Assembly (NCBI GenBank): GCA_030697505.1
Contig: JAUYPX010000046.1
Coordinates: 1 to 32,096 of the forward strand
DNA: 32,096 bases
From: Nanobdellota archaeon
GTDB taxonomy: Archaea > Nanobdellota > Nanobdellia > Woesearchaeales > GW2011-AR9
Reading direction: 5' to 3'
Every line of letters starts with the position of its first letter. Within the stretch, counting starts at the first letter, position 1. The position numbers and the translations under genes are program-made. Below, in pieces: positions 1 to 7,613 of this stretch. The notes under the pieces are model-generated. The model saw only the letters and a program-made list of their open reading frames with translations, searched no databases and had not been told where the DNA came from.

Positions 1-1
1 T

Positions 2-775
2 TTATGCAACTTTGACAAAGAAAAAGTACGGGGAACAATAGGTTTCTCAATCGGAATAGAACCGTTGTTAGAAGAAACGCTAAAAGCAGCAGAGTCAGTT
101 AAAATGGATTCTTCAGGGAAGATATCTTTGTTTTTAATGCCACAGGTGTTTAGTACAGAAAGCTTGGAAAGCATTGAAACCACGAATAAGGGTTTGTTTG
201 CAGGATATGGGGAGATTGCTTTTTACTTCGTGGCTCAAAAAGATCATAACCCTGATGATCAAAAATATCTTGATATCTATGAAGTGGCTGGAAAGCATAA
301 TTTAGTTGTGATGATGCATCCTGATGCTGGACAGGAAAATTCCGTGGGAAATGCCGCACGAAAAAATCCAAACGTTAAATTCTTGATACACGGGCCTGAG
401 ATGGAGGATTCTATCACTAATCTGATGAATAAGCATCCAAATGTTTATTATTCCATAGACGCAATTTTAATTCGTATTCCTCCAAGCCCGGGAGGTCTCC
501 TCTATACTTCAAGCAATAAAGAGGAGTTTATATCAACATTTACAGAAAACTTTGACGTACTATTAAATAGGGCCGTAAAGGATTGGAAAGAAAAAATCGA
601 GCAGCATCCAGATAGATTCATGTGGGGAACAGATAGAGCGCATAAGTGGCATTATGAAGAGGAGGTAAGTGTTTTGTTAGAAGAATTTGGTCGTTCCTTC
701 ATCGGCAAACTTAATCCTGCTGTTCAGGAGAAGTTTGCCTATAAGAATGCAGAGAAGTTATTGGAAAAATCTTAA
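2..775 (+). CDS. Amidohydrolase-like TIM-barrel protein, 5' partial
   Basis: The frame is open from the first bases of the window, so the start lies upstream; the first ATG/TTG inside the window is not a real start. The visible 257 residues look like the C-terminal part of an amidohydrolase_2-type metal-dependent hydrolase. A segment with MMHPDAG is followed by FLIHGPE, then a late strand with FMWGTDRAH, the order in which such barrels place their metal and catalytic His/Asp residues. The N-terminal HxH motif would be outside the window. The substrate cannot be told. It is 60 bases from the next gene, which has its own TATA-like box. Family assignment is moderate; function is unknown. Confidence 0.6.
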   Translation, partial: LCNFDKEKVRGTIGFSIGIEPLLEETLKAAESVKMDSSGKISLFLMPQVFSTESLESIETTNKGLFAGYGEIAFYFVAQKDHNPDDQKYLDIYEVAGKHNLVVMMHPDAGQENSVGNAARKNPNVKFLIHGPEMEDSITNLMNKHPNVYYSIDAILIRIPPSPGGLLYTSSNKEEFISTFTENFDVLLNRAVKDWKEKIEQHPDRFMWGTDRAHKWHYEEEVSVLLEEFGRSFIGKLNPAVQEKFAYKNAEKLLEKS

Positions 776-804
776 TCCTTATTTTTTCTAAATATTATCA
801 ATAA

Positions 805-813
805 TTTAATAAA
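805..813 (+). promoter_or_regulatory. TATA-like box before the helicase fragment
   Basis: TTTAATAAA lies about 27 bases before the ATG at 836 in an A/T-rich spacer. This is the distance expected for a leaderless archaeal transcript. It suggests the N-terminally short helicase is transcribed in its own right. Confidence 0.4.
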
Positions 814-835
814 AAACCGTCTTTCTTACCTATAA

Positions 836-2356
836 ATGGATCCTATTCTCAAACTAGCCCTGCAAACACTTGAACAAAACAAGCAAGCTATCATCTTCGC
901 TCCCAGCCGGGCCAGCGCGGAAAAGAGCGCAGAAGAGATAGCTAAACTGACTACCTTTTCTCTGCCGGAATTAGAACAGGAAATTCTCAAAGTTGCATCC
1001 ACACCTACAAAACAATGCCGGAAATTATCCCATGTTATCAAGAAAGGGGTAGCTTTTCATCATGCCGGATTATTACAGAAACAAAAAGAATTAGTGGAAG
1101 ATGAATTCAGAGTAGGAAAAATAAAAATTATCTGCGCGACTCCGACTTTAGCTGCTGGTTTAAGTTTGCCTGTCTTCCGAGTCATCATCAAATCACTGAA
1201 ACGTTTCTCAGGAAGCTGGGGCATGGACTGGATTCCGGTTCTGGAATACTTGCAGATGGCCGGCCGGGCCGGAAGACCAGAATATGAAAAGTTTGGAGAA
1301 GCGGTCTGTATCGCCAAGGACGAAGCGGAAAAAGAAGAGATCCACGAGCGCTACATTTTAGGAAAACCCGAAGCGATCTATTCCAAGTTAGCGGTCGAAC
1401 CGGTATTGCGGACGTATTTGCTCTCACTGATTTCTTCAGGAATCATCCGCGATCGAGCTTCCATGAAAGAATTCTTCACTCAAACCTTCTGGGCGCACCA
1501 GTTCAAGGATATGCAGAAACTTGAAAGTATTATGGAACGGATGCTGCATCTCTTAGAAGAATGGGGATTCATAACTATCGTAAGCCCGGCTAATGCTGGT
1601 TTTGTTTCTGCCAACGAGGTTAATCAGGAAAAGTTAAGACCTACCTTAATCGGGAAAAGAGTGTCTGAATTATATCTAGATCCTTTGACCGCGCGGCATA
1701 TTGTAGATTGTGTGGCAAAATTTGATCAGAATAAAAATGCTTTTTCTCTCTTGCAGATGATTTCCCATACTCTGGAGATGCGTCCTCTGCTGCGGGTAAA
1801 AAGCAAAGAACAAGACTCAATTCAAGAAGAATTGACCAAACGATATGACTTTTTATTGAAAGAAGAGCCCAGCGCCTATGACCTAGAATATGATGACTTT
1901 GTCAGTTCCATAAAAACTGCTTTATTTTTTAACTCCTGGATTGAGGAAAAAGATGAAGATTTTTTATTGGAAAAATACGATATCCGTCCGGGAGAGATAC
2001 GGGTGAAACAAGAGACTGCCGATTGGCTGCTGTATGCAGCTGAAGAGCTGGCCAGCTTACATGATCATAAATCGGCCGCAAAAGAGATCCGCAAATTGCG
2101 TCTGCGGGTCGAATATGGAGTCAAGGAAGAGCTCCTTCCTTTGCTGAAATTGCAGGGTATCGGCCGGGTAAGGGCGCGAAAACTAGTCATGCACAATCTC
2201 AGGGATCTCGGCGACTTGAAGAAAGCCGGCCTTACTACCTTATCCCAGCTCTTAGGCAAGGCGGTGGCCGAAAGCGTAGTTAAACAGCTGGGCCAAGAGG
2301 TTCAGGAAGTGCCTCAGGGCAAGCGTAAAGGGCAGACCAGTATTTTGAAATATTGA
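836..2356 (+). CDS. Hel308-type (Ski2-like) DNA helicase, C-terminal part only
   Basis: Hel308 unwinds DNA at stalled replication forks. This 506-aa protein begins exactly at the second RecA-like domain. Motif IV-like QAIIFAPSRASAEK is at about 17-30, GVAFHHAGL at 71-79, motif V ATPTLAAGL at 101-109 and motif VI QMAGRAGRP at 140-148. A winged helix, a long helical ratchet domain and a C-terminal helix-hairpin-helix (LQGIGRVRARKL) follow. Walker A and DExH motifs are absent; family members are normally about 700-750 aa. No matching N-terminal half is found in the window, and the upstream 60 bases have no in-frame extension. The last seven residues, QTSILKY, resemble a PCNA-interacting (PIP) tail. 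Either the gene is split, with the first motor domain encoded elsewhere, or it is a truncation relic. The intact remaining frame favours a split or functional form. Confidence 0.85.
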   Translation: MDPILKLALQTLEQNKQAIIFAPSRASAEKSAEEIAKLTTFSLPELEQEILKVASTPTKQCRKLSHVIKKGVAFHHAGLLQKQKELVEDEFRVGKIKIICATPTLAAGLSLPVFRVIIKSLKRFSGSWGMDWIPVLEYLQMAGRAGRPEYEKFGEAVCIAKDEAEKEEIHERYILGKPEAIYSKLAVEPVLRTYLLSLISSGIIRDRASMKEFFTQTFWAHQFKDMQKLESIMERMLHLLEEWGFITIVSPANAGFVSANEVNQEKLRPTLIGKRVSELYLDPLTARHIVDCVAKFDQNKNAFSLLQMISHTLEMRPLLRVKSKEQDSIQEELTKRYDFLLKEEPSAYDLEYDDFVSSIKTALFFNSWIEEKDEDFLLEKYDIRPGEIRVKQETADWLLYAAEELASLHDHKSAAKEIRKLRLRVEYGVKEELLPLLKLQGIGRVRARKLVMHNLRDLGDLKKAGLTTLSQLLGKAVAESVVKQLGQEVQEVPQGKRKGQTSILKY

Positions 2357-2386
2357 CTACTTTTAAGTGACTAAATAATCGAAAGG

Positions 2387-2424
2387 TTTATAAAATAGGC
2401 TGGATATAAGCTATAAAACGAGGT
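2387..2424 (+). promoter_or_regulatory. Archaeal promoter (BRE + TATA) and ribosome binding site
   Basis: CGAAAGG (2380-2386) directly followed by TTTATAAAA (2387-2395) is a textbook BRE/TATA pair. Transcription is expected near 2415-2420. GAGGT at 2420-2424 then sits nine bases before the ATG at 2434. This promoter should drive both following genes. Confidence 0.65.
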
Positions 2425-2433
2425 AATGACGAT

Positions 2434-2745
2434 ATGACTAAAGATATTAAAGAAATGGAAGCGGACATTCCAGTAGATCTAGATTCTATTAATGCAGATC
2501 CCTTAGATTACCTTAAGTCCGTAGTAGAAGACATGCAAAACAATCAATACCGCGGTTACAATGCTGGTCAAATAAAAGGCTTAGAGTTATCTGTAGATCT
2601 GGCGTGTCATAAACTCCCAGAAGCTGCTCAGCTCTACGCTATGAATGAACGTATCATGATTTCGTTCGGGATAGCTGATCTGAAAAAAGAAAAAGGCTAT
2701 GTTACTGTTTCAGCTTATGATAATGAACCAGAGACTAAAAGGTAA
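2434..2745 (+). CDS. Small protein carrying one copy of a repeated DPLDY domain
   Basis: A 103-aa acidic protein with no signal peptide or membrane segment. Residues about 20-85 begin with ADPLDYLKSVVEDM and continue with a helix-rich stretch. It aligns by eye with the two repeats of the next protein, which begin NPLEYITIVRN and NPLDYITVVRE: the same D/N-P-L-x-Y entry, then a helix, a Y-containing turn and another amphipathic helix. It is preceded by a good promoter and RBS and is four bases from the next start, so the two form an operon. Function is unknown; it may pair with or regulate the larger protein through the shared domain. Confidence 0.75.
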   Translation: MTKDIKEMEADIPVDLDSINADPLDYLKSVVEDMQNNQYRGYNAGQIKGLELSVDLACHKLPEAAQLYAMNERIMISFGIADLKKEKGYVTVSAYDNEPETKR

Positions 2746-2749
2746 GAAA

Positions 2750-4330
2750 ATGAGTAATTATATAACTAATCATACTGCACAGAAGGACTTAGTATATGAT
2801 CTATTCTCTCCTAAAGATGACCTTAGTATCTATCACTCCAATCCTCTAGAGTATATTACTATAGTTCGTAATCATCTTGAGGATAAGAAGCTTAGAACCT
2901 ATTCGCTGCCAGAATTGATAAAAGTAGAAGATCAGTTTAAGACTGCCTACTCTTCGCTTTCTGATGAACAGAAAAATGAACACTTGGATGCCTGCTCTGA
3001 TGCTGTCGGCCAATTATTTGATCTGCAAGTAGAAAAGACCGAAGTAAAGAAGAGCCTTATTGAGCAAGATTTTCTATCTCCCAAAGATAGCCCTGCAGAT
3101 TACCTTAATCCTTTAGATTATATTACGGTGGTTAGGGAAAGTATTTCCGCTGGAAAAATGGATACTTATTCTCTGGCTGAACTCCAGGAAGTAGAAGATA
3201 AATTCAAAGAAGCATATGCTCAACTTTCTGATAAGAAGAAAGAAATCTATCTGGAAGATTGTGTTGATACTATTATGGATTTGTCTAAATTATATGTTAA
3301 AGAAGATAAGCGCCTTGATAAAGTGTATCAAGTTGTTGCTGATCTATCAAATGACCTGATGGATAATGCTGATGAAGGTATTGAAACTATTTTAAACGAT
3401 TATAAAGAAGTTGAATTCAAAAATAATAAGCCTCAAGATTATCAGCCTGGCCATGCCGAGATTACTGTTGAAGAACAAGAGATTGACGCTGAAGAATTAA
3501 ATGACATTTTATCTATTGAAGAAGATAGCGCTAATCCTGCTTTGAATGATCTATTGGCAAAATATAATCCTGAAAATTGGGGAGGATATAAACCTGAAAA
3601 ATATCCTCGAACTCCTGCTCTTTCCTCTGATGAAGATAAGAGCTTCAAAGCTTACTGTGTAACTTCATTGCTGGCGAAAGCTGTTCCTAGAAAAGTACAT
3701 GAAAAGAAGGTTATTGTAAAAAATAGTACTGCTGCTCCAGATAGCAAGTCTGCTTATACACCGCAAATCGAATATGATGTTGATGTCTCTGAATTTTATG
3801 TAGATGTTCCTAAGAAAAACTTAAAAAATGTAGTAGTTGCCTTTCCAACTAAAAAGAAAAGTAAAGTACTCTCTTTCCTAGCCAAAGCCGCAGTGGTTGT
3901 TGGTCTAGGTTTTGGAGTCATGGGTAATTATGATGCTTTGAACCAAGCAGCTGATGCTCCACAGAAAGCTGATTATCATGGCACTCCTTCCGCAGAAATG
4001 GCCTCTTCAGTAACCAGCGCAAAAGCTTCTGTAAAATCTTCAGAAACAAAGAAAGTAGAAAAAGAAATGCCTAGCGCTGCTCCGAAGGCCGTAGTAGTTT
4101 TACCAACCAAAAAAGCTGTAAAAAGATTCCCTCCTGGTTATAATTCTCAGGCTGGCAATTACCATGCTATCGAGAAAGGGGATACTTTAGCAGGATTATA
4201 TGAAGATTACGCTGCTCGCGGCGGGACTTTGTCCAGATCAGACTATTTTAAGACCATCAGGATGACTAACCCGCAAATCGAAAACATAAGTACAATTTAT
4301 GCTGGACAGGTAGTGCAAGAACCTAATTAA
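2750..4330 (+). CDS. Membrane-anchored protein with two N-terminal repeats and a C-terminal LysM domain
   Basis: The start is placed at ATG 2750, seven bases after AGGT and four after the upstream stop; an in-frame ATG at 2699 would overlap the previous gene and lacks an RBS. The 526-aa product has two tandem helical repeats (about residues 20-93 and 108-182, starting NPLEY and NPLDY). An acidic linker follows, then one hydrophobic segment at about 371-393 (FLAKAAVVVGLGFGVMG) preceded by lysines. A Ser/Ala/Lys-rich stalk leads to a LysM-like module at about 468-526 (YHAIEKGDTLAGLYEDY ... IYAGQVV). LysM domains bind GlcNAc-containing glycans. The topology suggests a cytoplasmic repeat region, a membrane anchor and an external glycan-binding head. 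The specific role is unknown. Confidence 0.75.
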   Translation: MSNYITNHTAQKDLVYDLFSPKDDLSIYHSNPLEYITIVRNHLEDKKLRTYSLPELIKVEDQFKTAYSSLSDEQKNEHLDACSDAVGQLFDLQVEKTEVKKSLIEQDFLSPKDSPADYLNPLDYITVVRESISAGKMDTYSLAELQEVEDKFKEAYAQLSDKKKEIYLEDCVDTIMDLSKLYVKEDKRLDKVYQVVADLSNDLMDNADEGIETILNDYKEVEFKNNKPQDYQPGHAEITVEEQEIDAEELNDILSIEEDSANPALNDLLAKYNPENWGGYKPEKYPRTPALSSDEDKSFKAYCVTSLLAKAVPRKVHEKKVIVKNSTAAPDSKSAYTPQIEYDVDVSEFYVDVPKKNLKNVVVAFPTKKKSKVLSFLAKAAVVVGLGFGVMGNYDALNQAADAPQKADYHGTPSAEMASSVTSAKASVKSSETKKVEKEMPSAAPKAVVVLPTKKAVKRFPPGYNSQAGNYHAIEKGDTLAGLYEDYAARGGTLSRSDYFKTIRMTNPQIENISTIYAGQVVQEPN

Positions 4331-4408
4331 ATCATTATCAAGCCTTTTGTGTTAATAGAAAACCTAAAAGCATTAAATTTCTACCTATAAAAATGGGGAG
4401 ATATTAGC

Positions 4409-4930
4409 TTATTGCACGGTAGCGCAGACAGCATAAACTGTCAGCACCCATATCTCTGTGTTCTCTGGGTTGGTCTCCCGAGCAGAAGCAATCCAACCAT
4501 TACCTTCAGGATGGCTATTCACCAGAGCAGGCCTGCTCGGTGGTGGAGCATCCTGGCTGCCGATAGAAGCGCCTCCGCTCACGATATTCTTGCCTGCAGG
4601 ACAACCCGCTGATTTGGATTTGTAATCCGTATTGTCATAAGAAGTTACTACTTGTACTATTTCAAGCCCTGAAATTCCCGGAGTGCCTGATAATCCCTGT
4701 TGTCCTGCTGGACCAGCATCCCCTTTATCTCCCTTAGCTCCAACCGGTCCTTGCGGACCGGCTTCGCCTTTCTCGCCCTGAAGCCCTTGCGGGCCATCCC
4801 TTCCTTCCGGTCCAGCAGGACCTGGAGGTCCTTGTGATCCAGATGGAGAATCGCATCCGCTTAAGAAGCCAAGGGAAATCGAAAGAATAGCCAACGAGAG
4901 TAATAATCTGATAAGAAATTTTTGTGACAT
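4409..4930 (-). CDS. Collagen-like lipoprotein
   Basis: A 173-aa secreted protein. Residues 1-25 are a signal peptide ending in a lipobox LSGC, with Cys26 as the likely lipid-modified residue. Residues 31-87 are nineteen uninterrupted Gly-X-Y triplets ([10 protein letters not shown] and so on), a collagen-like triple-helix region. A roughly 85-residue C-terminal domain with two or three cysteines (AGCPAGKN ... YAVCATVQ) resembles globular tips found on bacterial collagen-like proteins. Proteins of this layout are much more common in bacteria, so acquisition by transfer is likely but inferred. It converges with the LysM gene and has its own TATA box on the minus strand. Confidence 0.85.
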   Translation of the reverse strand: MSQKFLIRLLLSLAILSISLGFLSGCDSPSGSQGPPGPAGPEGRDGPQGLQGEKGEAGPQGPVGAKGDKGDAGPAGQQGLSGTPGISGLEIVQVVTSYDNTDYKSKSAGCPAGKNIVSGGASIGSQDAPPPSRPALVNSHPEGNGWIASARETNPENTEIWVLTVYAVCATVQ

Positions 4931-4953
4931 TTTATCAATGATAGAATAAAATC

Positions 4954-4963
4954 TTTATAAATT
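4954..4963 (-). promoter_or_regulatory. TATA box for the collagen-like lipoprotein
   Basis: On the minus strand AATTTATAAAG lies 24-33 bases before the ATG at 4930, the spacing expected for a leaderless transcript. Confidence 0.5.
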
Positions 4964-4975
4964 TTTTGGTAAAGA

Positions 4976-5022
4976 GTAGCCAATTGGCGAGGTGAGACGC
5001 TTTCCCGCACTTCGCTGACTAC
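4976..5022. repeat. Imperfect inverted repeat between two divergent genes
   Basis: GCGAGGTG (4987-4994) pairs with CACTTCGC (5008-5015), seven of eight positions plus one G-T pair. An outer GTAG (4976-4979) faces CTAC (5019-5022). The element is GC-rich against its surroundings. It may be an operator or a decayed repeat; no function can be assigned. Confidence 0.35.
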
Positions 5023-5081
5023 AAAATTCCTACTTGAACAATAGCAACATTTTAATATTAGTTTGATTTTTCATACTAAAT

Positions 5082-5624
5082 ATGGGTGGAAAAATTAAAG
5101 AGTTATTTTTTAACGACACGCTGCGCAGATGGCATTTTGAAGCAATTTTGCGTGAGTCTGGACTGAGCAGGGAACGAGTCAATCATTTTCTGAAGGAACT
5201 GCTGAAGGAGAAATTGATCCTGCGTGTTAAAAAAAAAGGAAAGATGCCTTACTATCTGGCTAACCGAGATTCAGCAAAATTTCGCTCTGAAAAGAGATTG
5301 TATGGGTTAAATATACTTGAACAGAGTGGTCTTTTTGAAAACCTTACCTCTCGTAAAGGTATTAAAACTGCTATTTTATTTGGAAGCTTTGCTAGAGGTG
5401 ATTGGAGTAAGTCCAGCGATATCGATTTGTTTATCTATGGAGATGATACAGAATTTGAGAAAGGATTATATGAAACCAGGCTCCATCGTGATATACAAGT
5501 ATTTGCATATCAAAATACAAAAATGCTTAAGAAATATCTAGATCCAACGGTAATTCCTAACATCGCCAAAGGATTTTTCATAACCGGAAGTGTAGAACCA
5601 TTTGAGGTAAAGATACATGCCTAA
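5082..5624 (+). CDS. Winged-helix plus MNT nucleotidyltransferase (antitoxin-like)
   Basis: A 180-aa protein. Residues about 1-60 form a winged helix (FNDTLRRWHFEAIL ... SRERVNHFLKELLKE). Residues about 90-150 form a minimal nucleotidyltransferase: GSFARGDW at 101-108, the catalytic pair D113/D115 in SSDIDLFIYG, and a probable third carboxylate D137 in RDIQVF. All motif residues are present. MNT proteins of this type are paired with HEPN proteins and, in characterised HepT/MntA pairs, neutralise the toxin by AMPylating it. The next gene overlaps it by 8 bp and encodes the HEPN-like partner. The DNA-binding domain suggests self-repression. Start ATG 5082 fits an A/T-rich promoter about 25-30 bases upstream. 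Confidence 0.85.
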   Translation: MGGKIKELFFNDTLRRWHFEAILRESGLSRERVNHFLKELLKEKLILRVKKKGKMPYYLANRDSAKFRSEKRLYGLNILEQSGLFENLTSRKGIKTAILFGSFARGDWSKSSDIDLFIYGDDTEFEKGLYETRLHRDIQVFAYQNTKMLKKYLDPTVIPNIAKGFFITGSVEPFEVKIHA

Positions 5625-6069
5625 AGAAAGAACCGCAAAGCAAGTGTATGAACAATTTTCAACAGAAGGCCTCTATGAAGAAGCTTATCTTGATAAAGAT
5701 GAAGTTAAAAAAGTTTTAACCATGGTTATGGAAGACTATCAATTTGGAAAAAGTTTACGCAGAATAAAAGATCCAAGCTGGCGGGTCATATTCAATATTC
5801 ATTATGATGTCTTTCGTGAACTTTGCGATCAATTAATGCGCTTTGAACGCCAAAAGACCAGCAACCATCAGGGATTGTTTGCTTTCATTGTTTTGCATTT
5901 TGAAGATCTAGAATTAGATTGGAGCTTCCTTGAGAATATCAGAACGATAAGGAATAAAAACAAATATCAAGGGCTTGATATTAGCACAGTAATGTGGCAT
6001 AATGTTGAGTTGCAATTTGATCTTTATATCTCTGCATTGAAGAAAGAGATTGAGAGAAAACTTCATTAG
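5617..6069 (+). CDS. HEPN-like toxin partner of the MNT protein
   Basis: A 150-aa all-helical protein overlapping the MNT gene by 8 bp, the usual arrangement of MNT/HEPN pairs. The C-terminal helix carries ENIRTIRNKNKYQG (residues about 106-119), which sits where HEPN RNases have their R-x4-6-H motif. Here the position after R112-x4 is Tyr117 and no His follows, so the canonical RNase motif is not intact. It could be a diverged HEPN whose toxicity is altered, or one of the archaeal HEPN families with an RN..KY signature. Pairing and fold are fairly secure; RNase activity is doubtful. Confidence 0.7.
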   Translation: MPKERTAKQVYEQFSTEGLYEEAYLDKDEVKKVLTMVMEDYQFGKSLRRIKDPSWRVIFNIHYDVFRELCDQLMRFERQKTSNHQGLFAFIVLHFEDLELDWSFLENIRTIRNKNKYQGLDISTVMWHNVELQFDLYISALKKEIERKLH

Positions 6070-6091
6070 GTATTTCTTTCTTAGTTAAGGA

Positions 6092-6158
6092 GTGAAGGAC
6101 CATTTCTCTTTTGGTGAGGGGCTCTTTCAAATTTTTGACAAAAGTGAGGGGCAGTTTC
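6092..6158 (+). repeat. Three degenerate 15-bp direct repeats (GTGAGGGGC..TTTC)
   Basis: GTGAAGGACCATTTC (6092-6106), GTGAGGGGCTCTTTC (6114-6128) and GTGAGGGGCAGTTTC (6144-6158) are spaced 22 and 30 bases apart. They sit in the 340-base gene-free stretch 6070-6409, which otherwise shows only a TATA-like AATTTATAAATC at 6185-6196 and the direct repeat at 6346. Serial end repeats of this kind occur at IS21-family ends, but no transposase is present; they could also be binding sites. Confidence 0.45.
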
Positions 6159-6345
6159 CGATTTAGCTTCAAATGAACAGTAAAATTTATAAATCAGGTG
6201 GGCTCCAGCTTCCAAAAGGAGAAAGAAAAATAGTCTCTAACACAAAAACTCAAAATTTTGAGGATACAAGACCTAATAACTATGGAACAAAGGTAAAAAA
6301 TGGCCCTTAGTTGTAAGTGTGCCATAACAATTCGCTTTCTATCTG

Positions 6346-6369
6346 ATTTGTGTCCACGAAAATCCGTGA
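6346..6369 (+). repeat. 24-bp direct repeat, left copy (candidate attachment site)
   Basis: This copy, starting ATTTGTGTCCACGAAA, is 23/24 identical to 9114-9137. The two bracket the recombinase, its two companion genes and the RHH pair. Weaker similarity continues about 25 bases downstream in both copies (..AATTTAA..TCTTT..TACC). The core contains a short dyad, CACG ... CGTG. It is a candidate recombination site of the enclosed tyrosine recombinase. Confidence 0.6.
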
Positions 6370-6397
6370 TAATTTAAGTTCTTATTATTCTTTTACC

Positions 6398-6403
6398 GGA
6401 GGT
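6398..6403 (+). promoter_or_regulatory. Ribosome binding site that fixes the start of the 138-aa gene
   Basis: GGAGGT ends six bases before ATG 6410 and directly abuts ATG 6404. The normal spacing selects 6410 as the start. Confidence 0.6.
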
Positions 6404-6409
6404 ATGGAT

Positions 6410-6826
6410 ATGAAAAAGTATCTTCGGAATAATATGAATTTGTTTGACAAGGTTGAGTGGGTTAAACAGCTCTCTTCTGAGGCAATAGGTGTAACCGACA
6501 ATATAATTTTAAAGAAAATGTTGCGTAGATTATGCGACAAAAGTAAAGTAAGCGCCATGAAATATGGTGTTCTTCGCTTCTCTCAACAGGAACTCATTTT
6601 GGACCAGCTTTTGAAAGATAATGAAGTGTCTCCCAGAAGCGCCTACAGATGGTTTAGCCTACTGCAAGTGCCAGAAAATGTCCGCCAATTGGGAGAAGAA
6701 TGCAAGATTTCTCAAAATGAAATAATGCATCTTTCCAGTAATGAGCGACTAAAATCAGATCCTGAGCATGAGAAACTAGGTAAAGAAATTCTGCAGGATA
6801 TTATTAGAATTGTGGAGATGATGTAA
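6410..6826 (+). CDS. Unknown protein with one copy of a repeated HTH-like domain
   Basis: Start ATG 6410 is chosen for the GGAGGT six bases upstream; the longer frame would begin inside the direct repeat with GTG. The 138-aa product has a helical N-terminus (LRRLCDKSKV), then RFSQQELILDQLLKDNEVSP, a W-containing helix (AYRWFSLLQVPENV) and EECKISQNEIMHL. The last part resembles the helix-turn-helix linker of ParB/KorB-like proteins. The same series of motifs recurs twice in the next protein. No known family was recognised. It is the first gene of a unit ending in a tyrosine recombinase, so a DNA-binding accessory role is plausible but inferred. Confidence 0.7.
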   Translation: MKKYLRNNMNLFDKVEWVKQLSSEAIGVTDNIILKKMLRRLCDKSKVSAMKYGVLRFSQQELILDQLLKDNEVSPRSAYRWFSLLQVPENVRQLGEECKISQNEIMHLSSNERLKSDPEHEKLGKEILQDIIRIVEMM

Positions 6827-6827
6827 G

Positions 6828-7613
6828 ATGGGTACACAAATATTCTATTATTGGGCTCAATTTCATAACCTTAATAATTTGCAGAAGCGGGAATTGTTCA
6901 ACAAACTTATCTCAGAGAGATTGAATATTAACTGTGAAGCGCATATTTACAGAGTTTTAACAAGATTTACTTTTCAGAGTATGCGTAAGAAGTATGGAGA
7001 AACATATCAGTTTACGCTGGCTGAAGAGAGGTTTGATGGATTGATGAAAGAATTATCCATAAATCCTTCCACAGTTCATAACTGGTATTATACAACAATT
7101 CAGAAGCACCCCTTGAATTTAGTTAAGAATGAATGTGCTAATCTTCCCACAGGGAATATATGTGAATGTTGTATCAGTGAAGATGTTAAGAAGAACTTAG
7201 GCGATAATTATGAATTTCGCCTTGCTTCTAAGCGGTTATACCAAACGATCATAAAGGTAGAACTGTTTAAAGAAGAGTTGTGTAAAGGCAATTTATTTCT
7301 GGATGATGTTGAGATACGCAAGAGTTTACGCCGTCTGGTTGAAGATGAATACTATAAAGACCAGTACCAACGCAGGACAAGGTTCCATCTTAGAGAAGCA
7401 GACATAGTAATTCAAGGAATTCTACAGAAAAAAGAAGTAAAACCAATTACCGTGCTGAAGTGGTTTTATCTTCTACAGCATCACTCAGAGCTCTTGAAAG
7501 ATGTTTACCAAGGTAAAATACAGCCAGATGATATTTTTGTGCAAAGTGGCATAAAATTAGTGAAAGATATGCGAGGTGGTATAAATGCAACAGATTGCCA
7601 TGTTCCTTACTGA
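6828..7613 (+). CDS. Unknown protein with two copies of the repeated HTH-like domain
   Basis: A 261-aa protein starting one base after the previous stop, with a purine-rich GTGGAGATG upstream. It contains two copies of the domain seen in the preceding gene. The first (about 10-100) has YQFTLAEERFDGLMKELSINP..VHNWYY. The second (about 145-250) has RRTRFHLREADIVIQGILQKKEVKP..VLKWFYLLQ. Between them is a short Cys-containing linker (NICECCISED) that could bind a metal. The final 29 bases overlap the recombinase start, so expression is probably coupled. It may assist recombination or bind element ends; that is inference. Confidence 0.7.
   Translation: MGTQIFYYWAQFHNLNNLQKRELFNKLISERLNINCEAHIYRVLTRFTFQSMRKKYGETYQFTLAEERFDGLMKELSINPSTVHNWYYTTIQKHPLNLVKNECANLPTGNICECCISEDVKKNLGDNYEFRLASKRLYQTIIKVELFKEELCKGNLFLDDVEIRKSLRRLVEDEYYKDQYQRRTRFHLREADIVIQGILQKKEVKPITVLKWFYLLQHHSELLKDVYQGKIQPDDIFVQSGIKLVKDMRGGINATDCHVPY

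Noticed and set aside
4999..5010. TTTCCCGCACTTC-like string shared by the 5-kb intergenic dyad and the gap near 31535.
   Set aside because: About a dozen bases only, with no flanking similarity; likely chance or a common genomic word.
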